Assembly (NCBI GenBank): GCA_945903675.1
Contig: CAMDOP010000190.1
Span: forward strand, 1-6,362
Direction of reading: 5' to 3'
Length of the DNA: 6,362 bases
From: Crenothrix polyspora
GTDB taxonomy: Bacteria; Pseudomonadota; Gammaproteobacteria; Methylococcales; Methylomonadaceae
Below, one piece after another: positions 1 through 6,336 of this stretch. Positions within the stretch are counted from its first letter, which is position 1; each line of letters starts with the position of its first letter. A model generated the notes under the pieces. It was not told the DNA's origin and did not search any database. It saw only the letters and a list, made by a program, of their open reading frames with translations. A program made the position numbers and the translations under genes.

Positions 1-20
1 TTTTTTGTTGGAGTATTGGT

Positions 21-42
21 TTTTTATTTCTTGGCCTGAAAT
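21..42 (+). repeat. inverted repeat arm, left of the HGG gene
   Basis: This arm reads TTTTTATTTC, then TTG, then GCCTGAAAT. The same two blocks occur on the minus strand at 763-785 with a four-base spacer (CCAA). Nineteen of 22-23 positions are shared between the arms. Each arm is itself a small imperfect hairpin (ATTTC paired with GAAAT, loop of 7-8 bases). The arms flank only the HGG gene. Neither is followed by a T run in the direction expected for an intrinsic terminator. Confidence 0.55.
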
Positions 43-115
43 GCTACCTTAGCTTTACTGACTATATATTTCAATAAGTTAACGATTATCTAAACACATA
101 TTACACCCTATATTA

Positions 116-124
116 TGCTACAAT
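116..124 (+). promoter_or_regulatory. possible extended -10 promoter for the HGG gene
   Basis: The sequence TGCTACAAT matches an extended -10 element (TGn followed by TACAAT, five of six bases of TATAAT). It lies in an AT-rich stretch about 63 bases before the chosen start codon at 188. I see no good -35 hexamer at 16-18 bases upstream, so the call rests on the extended -10 alone. It is the best promoter-like match I found in positions 1-187, which otherwise hold no gene that I can support. Confidence 0.3.
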
Positions 125-177
125 TAGCAGCAGTAAATAACTAAATACACCTGTTTTAACCTCACTTTAACACCGAT

Positions 178-181
178 GAGG
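178..181 (+). promoter_or_regulatory. ribosome binding site deciding the start at 188
   Basis: GAGG at 178-181 sits six bases before the ATG at 188. An earlier in-frame ATG at 176 overlaps this GAGG and has no purine-rich site of its own upstream (the preceding bases read ctttaacaccg). The ATG at 188 is therefore the more likely start. Confidence 0.6.
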
Positions 182-187
182 CATATT

Positions 188-685
188 ATGATTAACCTAA
201 TATCTGCTGAGGAAATGGCTGAGTTTCGTGCTTTTATAGCTCCTACTGTTACAGCAACTAGTGATGGTAAAGAAAAGCTCTTAGTCACCTGTGGTGGGGC
301 AATACGTTGTCCACGATGCCAAGGCACATCCAGACGAACAAAACTCCAATGTGGCGCCCCTGCTCTTAAGACCAGCAAAACTCAAAAGTGCAAATTTCAC
401 GGTGGTGCGTCGACAGGGCCCAAGACTGCTGAAGGTCGTCAAAGAATAAGCGCTTCACTATTAGTGCATGGGCATGAGACAAATAAAATCAGAGCAGAGC
501 GTCAACTTAAAACGTTAGAACTTCGGCAACTTGAGGATATATTGGTGTTAACAGGGGGTGTTAAACGTAAAGCTGGCGCCAAGCCTTCTGGATATAAGCA
601 GATCAATACAATTTCTGAAGCCTATGAGTATATTAGGGTTACAGAGAACTTGCCGACGGGCTCTCTAGGAGACGCAGGCGACTGA
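188..685 (+). CDS. small Cys-rich HGG-motif protein, function unknown (phage-type)
   Basis: This is a 165-residue protein (169 if the ATG at 176 is used). Its core is a cysteine/histidine cluster: Cys35, Cys41 and Cys44 (a CPRC pair), Cys55, Cys68 and His71. These are followed by the signature KCKFHGG and then GPKTAEGRQR at residues 77-86. Short proteins with R-T-K-x-Q-C, K-C-x-FHGG and GPKT-x2-G are common in proteobacterial phages and prophages. I know of no established function for them. The cluster suggests one or two zinc sites and possible nucleic-acid binding, which is inference. The central part after the motif is basic and probably helical. It is the only gene on the plus strand, runs convergent to the polymerase gene, and is bracketed by an inverted repeat (21-42 and 763-785). 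There is no signal peptide or membrane segment. Confidence 0.75.
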   Translation: MINLISAEEMAEFRAFIAPTVTATSDGKEKLLVTCGGAIRCPRCQGTSRRTKLQCGAPALKTSKTQKCKFHGGASTGPKTAEGRQRISASLLVHGHETNKIRAERQLKTLELRQLEDILVLTGGVKRKAGAKPSGYKQINTISEAYEYIRVTENLPTGSLGDAGD

Positions 686-762
686 ATAACCCTTAACTCC
701 ATGAACGGAGCACTCAACTTTCTACCTAGATACCCGTTCCTAAAAACTATTATTCCAATGAT

Positions 763-785
763 ATTTCAGGCTTGGGAAATAAAAA
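763..785 (-). repeat. inverted repeat arm, right of the HGG gene
   Basis: On the plus strand this reads ATTTCAGGC, TTGG, GAAATAAAAA. It is the inverted partner of 21-42, and the two arms are about 720 bases apart. It also forms its own hairpin, TATTTC (762-767) with GAAATA (776-781). It lies in the 142-base convergent gap between the HGG gene and the polymerase gene. It could be an element end, a protein site or a transcription end. The sequence does not decide between these. Confidence 0.55.
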
Positions 786-827
786 TGGCGGGTTAGCGGG
801 GGCTTCTTATTTAAACAACTTATATCC

Positions 828-2777
828 TTATGATTCATAGATCAGTACACCATTATCTGGATTACTTAAGTCAGCCCAAGTTTCCCCCCAACTCACTTCG
901 CAAATCCCTTTGACACTGCAGTCTGGAAACACCGTTTTATAACCGTGTGCAAAGCCATCATAAAGCAGCTGTGCAGTCTCTTCCTTCAAAGTATAAGGGC
1001 ATGTTAGCACCAGCTCATCATAAACATGATGACTGATTTTCACGCCTTCAGAAGCCAATTTATCAATATAAATGATTGCTAAGGCAAGAATCTCCCAAGC
1101 GCCTGATTGAACGGGGAAGTTCATACAAATAGAATATGGTTCAGCCCTGAATACGCCACGAAAGTAATCTTTTTCCTCAAAGTGGCGAGTCAGTCGGCAA
1201 TAGGGTGATTCAACCTCACCATGCTCTTGGCTGTGTGCCACTATCAGTTTCTGCCAGCGTGTAAATCCGGCATACTTTTCGCGAAACAGATTTTTATAAT
1301 CCTCAGCTTCCTCTGTACTTAGCTCGACCCCATAAGTGGCCTTGCAGTAAGTTTGCAGACCTTTAGCACCACTACCATAAAGCAACCCGAAGTTTACGCC
1401 TTTGGCCCCTTGCCTTAGATGCTTAAATAGCTTAGCCTCATTACCATCAAATTTATCAAGCTCTTCTTGATATTTTTCATCGCTCATTCTGGCTCTAATA
1501 TCAGCAGCCATGTTGGAATGAAGATCGACCCCATCTGTATAGCATTGATTGATTACTTCATCCTGAGAGAGTAATCCTGCGACACGCAGTTCCACCTGCG
1601 CTAAATCAGCACCCACAAACACATGTCCTTCAGGTGGCTTGTAAATGTGTTTAAACCCCGATCTAGGTTGGTTTTGTAGGTTAGGTTTGGTGCAGGAAAA
1701 TCGTCCTGTGACCATGCCAGCAATACGATAGCTAGGGTAAAGTTTGCCATCTATCATTAACTCAGACAGTTTATTTCCGTAGTTAGCGAGCTTGGATGAC
1801 AAGGCTGAATATTTGCCTAGCGATTGTAGCTCAGGGTAATGTTCAAGAGCTGAAAGAGCACCCACATCAGTTTTTAACCCTCCACTCTTCGTCAATGGCC
1901 ATGACGCCAATTCATCTTCAGTAAGGCGTTCTCTTAGCACGGACTGTTTGTCTTTGGACGAGGATAGGAATCGAGTGCCTAGTTTTTTCAGGGCAATCCG
2001 TTCTTTATTGCTTTCAGGTGTTTGTAAAAGACCTAGGGACGATAAGTCGGCTATTGCGGTTTCAAGACTAGCCTGCCACTGTTTAATTATGTTTTTATGC
2101 GCATCGACATCCACAACCAATCCTTGAAGTAATTGCTTAGTGGTAGGTCTCAATAAACTACGCAGAAACTCATAGGTACCTCGATAATGAGTTGCTTCAG
2201 GACATTGGAACAATTTTTCGTACTGGAACCACAAATGATAGGACAATACAGCATCAAGGGCAGCATATGCAATCTGTGCATCCGTCAGATTATCTGCGCT
2301 CCAATCGCTTATTTGCAACTCTTTATCAACATCAACACCTAGAGCCTTTCTAGATAGGTCGGATAGGCTCAACCCGTGCTCCCCTACAAAAACTCTTCCA
2401 GCCAACAAAGAGCATTGCAGATTCATAAGATCGATGCCCGCATGATACAAGTGCGTGTCTTCAAACTGGGCATTATGAGCAACCATCTGCTTATGCTGTA
2501 ATTTTTTAAGCCAATCCAACCCCAGCTTGTTAATATCTATTACATAACAAGTATTACCGTCATACACCTGAACTAAGCGGACTCTCGATATGCAGGGGAT
2601 TAGACCGGCTTGTTGATGATCCAATAGTTTTGCGGTTTCAATATCTAAGCCAATAATTTCTGCCGATAACAATTTACTAATAGCCTCTTGCAAACCTTCT
2701 TTAGTATCAATAAAAGACACCGTAGCGTTATCTTGCAGGAAAGTAGTACCTGATTTTATTTCTTCTAAATGTTTCAT
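828..2777 (-). CDS. family A DNA polymerase (Pol I type) with 3'-5' exonuclease domain
   Basis: This 649-residue replicative or repair DNA polymerase resembles the Klenow part of Pol I and has no 5' nuclease domain. The proofreading exonuclease spans about residues 20-190. Its motifs are ExoI Asp45-x-Glu47 (LDIET), ExoII HNAQFED 101-107, and ExoIII Tyr171 with Asp175. The polymerase domain follows: TGRFS 357-361 with PNLQNQPR 365-372, motif A DLAQVELR 391-398 (Asp391, Glu396), O-helix Arg455, Lys459, Phe463 and Tyr467 (KGVNFGLLYG), and NFPVQS 553-558. Motif C is HHVYDELV 583-590, where the usual His of HDE is Tyr586; the catalytic Asp587 and Glu588 are kept. Phe463 aligns with E. coli Phe762. 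The start has AAGGAA five bases upstream. The gene is last in the minus-strand series and is separated from the primase gene by the repeat array. I see no convincing promoter of its own, so it may be read through from upstream. Pol A-like annotation is secure, but I assign no gene symbol because this is not the host polA. Confidence 0.95.
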   Translation of the reverse strand: MKHLEEIKSGTTFLQDNATVSFIDTKEGLQEAISKLLSAEIIGLDIETAKLLDHQQAGLIPCISRVRLVQVYDGNTCYVIDINKLGLDWLKKLQHKQMVAHNAQFEDTHLYHAGIDLMNLQCSLLAGRVFVGEHGLSLSDLSRKALGVDVDKELQISDWSADNLTDAQIAYAALDAVLSYHLWFQYEKLFQCPEATHYRGTYEFLRSLLRPTTKQLLQGLVVDVDAHKNIIKQWQASLETAIADLSSLGLLQTPESNKERIALKKLGTRFLSSSKDKQSVLRERLTEDELASWPLTKSGGLKTDVGALSALEHYPELQSLGKYSALSSKLANYGNKLSELMIDGKLYPSYRIAGMVTGRFSCTKPNLQNQPRSGFKHIYKPPEGHVFVGADLAQVELRVAGLLSQDEVINQCYTDGVDLHSNMAADIRARMSDEKYQEELDKFDGNEAKLFKHLRQGAKGVNFGLLYGSGAKGLQTYCKATYGVELSTEEAEDYKNLFREKYAGFTRWQKLIVAHSQEHGEVESPYCRLTRHFEEKDYFRGVFRAEPYSICMNFPVQSGAWEILALAIIYIDKLASEGVKISHHVYDELVLTCPYTLKEETAQLLYDGFAHGYKTVFPDCSVKGICEVSWGETWADLSNPDNGVLIYES

Positions 2778-2862
2778 CTTTGTTCCTTAAAATTCAACCA
2801 TTTTGTGTAGTACTGTTTTTCAACATACACATATTTAATTGTGCCCACTGTTCTTAAAAACC

Positions 2863-3045
2863 GTGCATCAGTGCATCACTTCAGCCTCAAGCCATATACC
2901 TATTGAGCTCCAGCTGATGCAGTCAGTGATGAATGAGTGATGCAGACAGCCTTTCGTGCATCACCTATGCATCAATCATGCATCACCTTTTAAGCCTTGT
3001 CCTACAAGGCCTAGAGCGGAAGTGATGCAGTGATGCGGTGATTTC
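2863..3045. repeat. mirror-symmetric array of TGCATCAC octamers (iteron-like)
   Basis: Plus-orientation copies (TGCATCAC or one change) lie at 2864-2871, 2872-2879, 2957-2964, 2968-2975 and 2979-2986. Reverse copies (GTGATGCA or one or two changes) lie at 2914-2921, 2926-2933, 2937-2944, 3022-3029 and 3030-3037, with a decayed copy at 3038-3045. The outer clusters are 8-base tandems; the inner clusters have an 11-12 base period, near one helical turn. The dyad at 2950/2951 maps 2937-2944 onto 2957-2964, 2926-2933 onto 2968-2975, 2872-2879 onto 3022-3029, and 2864-2871 onto 3030-3037 exactly; 2914-2921 onto 2979-2986 is off by one base. I found no TGCATCA or TGATGCA elsewhere in the window by eye. 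The spacers between clusters (34 and 35 bases) are not clearly repeated. Confidence 0.85.
2994..3010. repeat. perfect 7-base hairpin inside the repeat region
   Basis: GCCTTGT at 2994-3000 and ACAAGGC at 3004-3010 are perfect inverted arms around a 3-base loop (CCT). The hairpin lies in the spacer between the inner and outer right-hand octamer clusters. No T run follows on either strand, so it is not a standard terminator. It could be a structural element of an origin or a protein site. Confidence 0.5.
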
Positions 3046-3054
3046 AGAAGGAAG

Positions 3055-3088
3055 GGGTAAATAAAACGAGGTCTTAATCTTTTTACCC
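3055..3088 (-). terminator. weak stem-loop overlapping the end of the primase gene
   Basis: GGGTAAA at 3055-3061 is the inverted complement of TTTACCC at 3082-3088, with about 20 bases between. The right arm contains the primase stop codon (3083-3085). On the transcribed minus strand the stem is followed by CTTCCTTCTG, which is pyrimidine-rich but not a true T run. It may slow or end transcription between primase and polymerase, or it may be chance in AT-rich DNA. Confidence 0.22.
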
Positions 3089-5476
3089 ACTACCAAAAAC
3101 TTGCTCTCTAGTTGGTAAAACATGGCTGCTTTCATGGCTCGTTTCCGGACCTAGCAATAGCTGGTAAGGTTTACCTTTGTTTACCTCTTTATTTTTAAGC
3201 TGGTTTGACTTGATTAGAGACCCAATATGCCGCGAAACTGTTGATTGATTAACGCCAAGGTCTCTCGCAATATCTCTGGAGGCTACTTTTAGAACCCCTT
3301 TATCTGTAACCGATAGCGCGTTAATATTTTTAATGATCCAATTAAGCACCATAGCGCATGCCGGAGTTTCACCTGGGTTTGCAGCTAATGACAGACTGGG
3401 TTCAATGGCTGTTCTTGCATATTCATAATCAGCCATATTAGCAATCACATACCCCTCATCTGACTGTTCTCGGGTAGCGCAATGAATCAGTGCTGACGCC
3501 TTAATGAGTCCACTTAAGCCATGGGGAATATCCCGTCTAAATCTAACCGGCATATTCCCTAAAGCTTCGACAATAGCTGGGAAGTAAGGAATAGCCACCA
3601 TATGGGTTGGGTGCATAGCTATCCATTCATCAAACTTATGCCATACCCCCCATACATCTAGAATTGCGGGATCACTGATTGAGATAGGGGAGGCCTTTGA
3701 TTGAGCAACACCTTTTAATATAGCTTTGGTATGATCTAGTGACTCATTCACATAAACTGAAGTTACACGCGTTTCGATTTCAGCGTCAGTAAAATCCCTA
3801 GTCGTACCAGCGAATAAACCAATTGGCCCTTCCTTGTAAATATTTACAGTACGTCTCTCTCCTGTAATAGGGTCAGTTTCGACAACACGGTGATTCAGCT
3901 TATGTTCGGACAAAATAGTTTTAACCATCATGGTTAAATCTGAATCTTGGTCTTGCATAAACTGATTTATTTCTGGGAAGAAAAGAATTTTTCGCCGGTA
4001 ATCGGTATCCTGATCATAAATCATGGCCTTTTGACTCATTGAGCCAAACTGTATCCAAGTATCAATTTCTCTGAACAAGGATAATACGATTCCCATCACA
4101 TAAGATTTGCCTCCGGAACTACTGCCTTTGCAAAATATAGAGACAGGACAGTCACCCATCGCTTTAAGGAGACGGCTTACAATCCCCATATAAAGCAACT
4201 CAATTAATTGCCCTTCTCCAACAACATTAAGAGAATCGTGACAAACATTAACTACTTCTTCGAGAATATTTGGTAGTTCGGCGATATGCTTTATTTCAGG
4301 CCATAATACAGCCCTACGCTCAGCTATCTCTTCTGGGGTAAGATCAGGTTCTATTTCCTTTTCCTTGACTTCAGTATGAGGCCTAATTTTGGCAACTTCT
4401 TTGTCAAGAAAGCTGACTCTAATCTCGAACTCTTCTGCGGCCGGCTTACGCAACATCTCATATTCATTCACTGAAACACCTGCTAAAGCTGATACTACCG
4501 CGTCACATTTTAAAATGTCAGGTTGTTTTGAAAACCACTCTGAAAATGGCTGAATATGCCCCTCATAATCTAAATCTCCTAGATCATGAAAGTCTGCAAC
4601 ATCTTGGCCATCGGACCATCCGAGGGCATGGACATCTAAAATCAGTGTCGCGATATTTTTTAGGAGGCTAATGATGCCTAATTGCATCGCGTATTTCTTG
4701 CCAGGATCATCCGCATCAGGAAAGATGATGATTTCGGCTGCTTCCCATAACGGCTGCAAGTCACTTTTAAATAACGCACTAGAACCTCCCTGACTGGTTA
4801 TAGCTATATGGTTGGAGTAAAGTGACTGTAAATGATCAGCTACTTTCTCGCCCTCTCCAAAGACGACCCTCATACCCGACTTGAATAGATGGCGATTATA
4901 AAGTGGCGTCCCTCCTTCAAAATAGGGCAATCCTAATGAAACTACACCATTATGATTGAGGGTAGCAGGAAGCACCTCTTTCTTGCCGTCAGCGTTGATC
5001 AGTTTTGCAACGTAAAACACAATATCTCCAGAAGCTGCATGATAAGGCCATGAAGCAATTACAGGTTCACAGTCGCGGATAAGCTTTGGAAATTCAATAT
5101 CATCCGGCAACTGTGCAGATACGCCTTTAGGCTTTCGCTCCACTTTAATAGCTGTAGAAATATCCGTATTACCCAGCCTCCCTACATCTTTAATATCTTT
5201 ACGTATTGCTCTTTCGGCCTCCTTTACATCTAAGCCACCCTTGATGTATTGATAGTAAGATACTATATCCCCTCCCTCACTATCAGTATCAGACATCGCA
5301 AAGTCGGACCATTTACCGGTAACTATATTGATCTTGAAACTGGTAGGATTTTTATCCTCGCGATTTGGGTTGCCGGCAACAAACTCATCACCAGTAATTT
5401 TCCCTTCCGGCAACCATTTTTGTAGCAAATGTTTAGACGATTTCAAGGCCTCTTTTCTGATATCAGCCAAACTCAT
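3083..5476 (-). CDS. Toprim primase fused to AAA+-like helicase/ATPase with C-terminal winged helix
   Basis: This is a 797-residue replication initiator-like protein. Residues about 20-95 (NPNREDKNPTSF, then KWSDFA and GGDIVSYY) resemble the N-terminal domain of phage primases but lack zinc-binding cysteines. The Toprim domain at about 200-300 shows VVFGEGEK (Glu208, Glu210), IIIFPDADDPGK (Asp254, Asp256) and DGQDVADF 289-296. After an acidic linker comes an ATPase domain at about 415-590: VGEGQLIELLYMGIVSRLL, Walker A GSSSGGKS 451-458, a Walker B-like ILFFPE ending at Glu502, ILSEHKL 521-527, and GTTRDF with ETR 568-570 (candidate arginine finger). This block matches phage and mobile-element primase-associated ATPases of the GPSSGGKS/ETR type. 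Residues 726-776 form a winged helix, with the helix-turn-helix at about 733-754. The start overlaps the preceding gene by ATGA, with AGGTGG four bases upstream, so translation is probably coupled. Expected role: primer synthesis and DNA unwinding at the element's origin. Helicase activity is inferred. Confidence 0.88.
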   Translation of the reverse strand: MSLADIRKEALKSSKHLLQKWLPEGKITGDEFVAGNPNREDKNPTSFKINIVTGKWSDFAMSDTDSEGGDIVSYYQYIKGGLDVKEAERAIRKDIKDVGRLGNTDISTAIKVERKPKGVSAQLPDDIEFPKLIRDCEPVIASWPYHAASGDIVFYVAKLINADGKKEVLPATLNHNGVVSLGLPYFEGGTPLYNRHLFKSGMRVVFGEGEKVADHLQSLYSNHIAITSQGGSSALFKSDLQPLWEAAEIIIFPDADDPGKKYAMQLGIISLLKNIATLILDVHALGWSDGQDVADFHDLGDLDYEGHIQPFSEWFSKQPDILKCDAVVSALAGVSVNEYEMLRKPAAEEFEIRVSFLDKEVAKIRPHTEVKEKEIEPDLTPEEIAERRAVLWPEIKHIAELPNILEEVVNVCHDSLNVVGEGQLIELLYMGIVSRLLKAMGDCPVSIFCKGSSSGGKSYVMGIVLSLFREIDTWIQFGSMSQKAMIYDQDTDYRRKILFFPEINQFMQDQDSDLTMMVKTILSEHKLNHRVVETDPITGERRTVNIYKEGPIGLFAGTTRDFTDAEIETRVTSVYVNESLDHTKAILKGVAQSKASPISISDPAILDVWGVWHKFDEWIAMHPTHMVAIPYFPAIVEALGNMPVRFRRDIPHGLSGLIKASALIHCATREQSDEGYVIANMADYEYARTAIEPSLSLAANPGETPACAMVLNWIIKNINALSVTDKGVLKVASRDIARDLGVNQSTVSRHIGSLIKSNQLKNKEVNKGKPYQLLLGPETSHESSHVLPTREQVFGSG

Positions 5477-6000
5477 GACGCCACCTTTTTACTTGAAGCG
5501 CGGAGCAATATCTTCTTAATTTCAGCCGGTAAAGTTTGGATTATTGCGATATTAGCCTTAATGTCAACGCTGTCTGCATTACCTTCGGGTAACAATTGGA
5601 TCAGTGGCGTATCAGGGAATTTACAATTCTGAAACTCATCAAAATATTCCATCGATGAATAGCCAGTAATTCTCGGAAAAGAACCATTAGCTTCAACATC
5701 AATTACTAATGTTTTATCTAGTAGGTCAGTAAGGTCATCGGCATCCCCAACACTATTTATAATCAACATCATGGTGGATAACTCATGTACTGAGTTTGTG
5801 ATAATTCTTGTTACCAAGGTCCCTGTGGGTAATTGAAAAGTAAATGCCGTGCTTGACTTTGCAGAAGATTCGGCGTTGAAGGCATAATCTCCTACATCGA
5901 CAATTTGAACAATCCTTGCAGGAAATGTTCCACTCACTACCGATGTTTCAGCGCCGTGTTTTTTCTGCATTTGTGCAGCTTTTAAATCGAACTTTGCCAT
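5473..6000 (-). CDS. small phage replication accessory protein, possibly ssDNA-binding (unproven)
   Basis: This is a 175-residue soluble acidic protein beginning MAKFDLKAAQ. Visible features are SGTFPARIVQIVDVGDYA (23-40), a beta-rich central part with HELSTMMLIIN (72-82), LLDKTLVIDVE (93-103) followed by RITGYSSM, a segment with FPDTPLIQLLPEG (128-140), and an end reading LPAEIKKILLRAS (157-169). This order (GTxPARxVQxxDxG near the start, a 'LxxKxxxVxV' strand, a late 'LPxxIKxKIxxS' helix) resembles small phage proteins encoded just before primases, such as the DUF669-like group, thought to be beta-barrel ssDNA-binding or recombination accessory proteins. The resemblance is from memory and is weak. 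Its place directly before the primase gene, with a 4-base stop/start overlap, supports a role in replication. The start has AGGA seven bases upstream. No membrane segment or signal is present. Confidence 0.7.
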   Translation of the reverse strand: MAKFDLKAAQMQKKHGAETSVVSGTFPARIVQIVDVGDYAFNAESSAKSSTAFTFQLPTGTLVTRIITNSVHELSTMMLIINSVGDADDLTDLLDKTLVIDVEANGSFPRITGYSSMEYFDEFQNCKFPDTPLIQLLPEGNADSVDIKANIAIIQTLPAEIKKILLRASSKKVAS

Positions 6001-6022
6001 TTTAATTTCCTAACTATAATAA

Positions 6023-6051
6023 ATTAATGTTTAAGAAGGCTAGATAGTTAA
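6023..6051 (-). promoter_or_regulatory. weak possible promoter before the accessory gene
   Basis: On the minus strand TTAACT (6051-6046) and ATTAAT (6028-6023) are 17 bases apart, each matching four of six bases of the sigma-70 consensus. A start around 6016 would leave a short leader holding the ribosome site. The 78-base gap is AT-rich, so chance matches are likely, and the gene may instead be read through from the HTH gene. Confidence 0.2.
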
Positions 6052-6078
6052 TCCACACCCACTAATAAAGGTGCAGAT

Positions 6079-6336
6079 TTAATTGATCTTTGACTGTGAT
6101 TTTGCTGGAGTTTTTTGCAAGGTTTCAATCCATGCAAAAAACTTTTCTTCACAAATTAGAACTTTTCTTCCAATTCGACAGATCGCTCCTGATTCAGCGA
6201 GTCGATTTTGATGCTCGTTAAAAATAAGGGAACGTAATCCCCCCATAGTAAAAGCGGGATGTTTTTTGATGAATTGTTGGACTGTTAAATAAGTCCATGC
6301 AATTTGTATAGCGTTATTTATGTATTGTGTTTGCAT
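6079..6336 (-). CDS. excisionase-type helix-turn-helix DNA-binding protein
   Basis: This is an 85-residue protein. The core LTVQQFIKKHPAFT (17-30) followed by GGLRSLIFN (32-40), then ESGAICRIGRK (48-58) and VLICEEKFFAWI (59-70), matches a small family in phages and integrative elements. In that family the pattern is 'LTVxQFxxKHPAFTxGGLRxLIF ... SGAxxRIGRKVLIxExxFFxW'. It is a winged-helix, MerR/Xis-like DNA-binding fold: a helix-turn-helix, then a short beta wing around RIGRKV. Such proteins act as excision directionality factors or as transcription regulators of phage early genes; which applies here cannot be told. The start at 6336 has AAAGAGG five bases upstream. It is the first gene of the minus-strand series visible in the window; its promoter must lie in the last 26 bases or outside. 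It is complete at both ends. Confidence 0.85.
   Translation of the reverse strand: MQTQYINNAIQIAWTYLTVQQFIKKHPAFTMGGLRSLIFNEHQNRLAESGAICRIGRKVLICEEKFFAWIETLQKTPAKSQSKIN

Larger units (their letters stand above)
2778..3082. other. non-coding candidate replication origin or control region
   Basis: This 305-base gap between the primase-helicase and polymerase genes has no gene I can support. The part next to the polymerase start (2778-2862) is about 31% GC by hand count. The rest holds the mirror-symmetric octamer array (2863-3045) and a perfect 7-base hairpin at 2994-3010. Clustered short repeats next to an AT-rich stretch and beside primase and polymerase genes are typical of phage and plasmid origins of the iteron type. 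A large operator controlling polymerase expression is the main alternative. The function is inferred and the layout is seen. Confidence 0.5.

Noticed and set aside
124..378. Open frame on the minus strand opposite the HGG gene
   Set aside because: It lies antisense to a gene with a clear protein motif, has no good ribosome site and shows no recognisable domain.
697..710. Possible terminator CTCC/GGAG after the HGG gene
   Set aside because: The stem is only four base pairs and no T run follows.
2863..3045. CRISPR array
   Set aside because: Repeat units are only about 8 bases, spacing is 8 or 11 bases, copies are in both orientations and no cas gene is present.
4293..4301. Third copy of ATTTCAGGC, one block of the inverted repeat
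   Set aside because: It lies inside the primase coding sequence and lacks the second block (GAAATAAAAA), so it is probably coincidence.
5328..5632. Two overlapping plus-strand open frames (5328-5519 and 5429-5632)
   Set aside because: Both are antisense to the primase and accessory genes, overlap each other and show no motif.
6049..6057. DnaA box-like TAATCCACA
   Set aside because: It is a single copy with one mismatch from TTATCCACA, away from the octamer array, and expected by chance.
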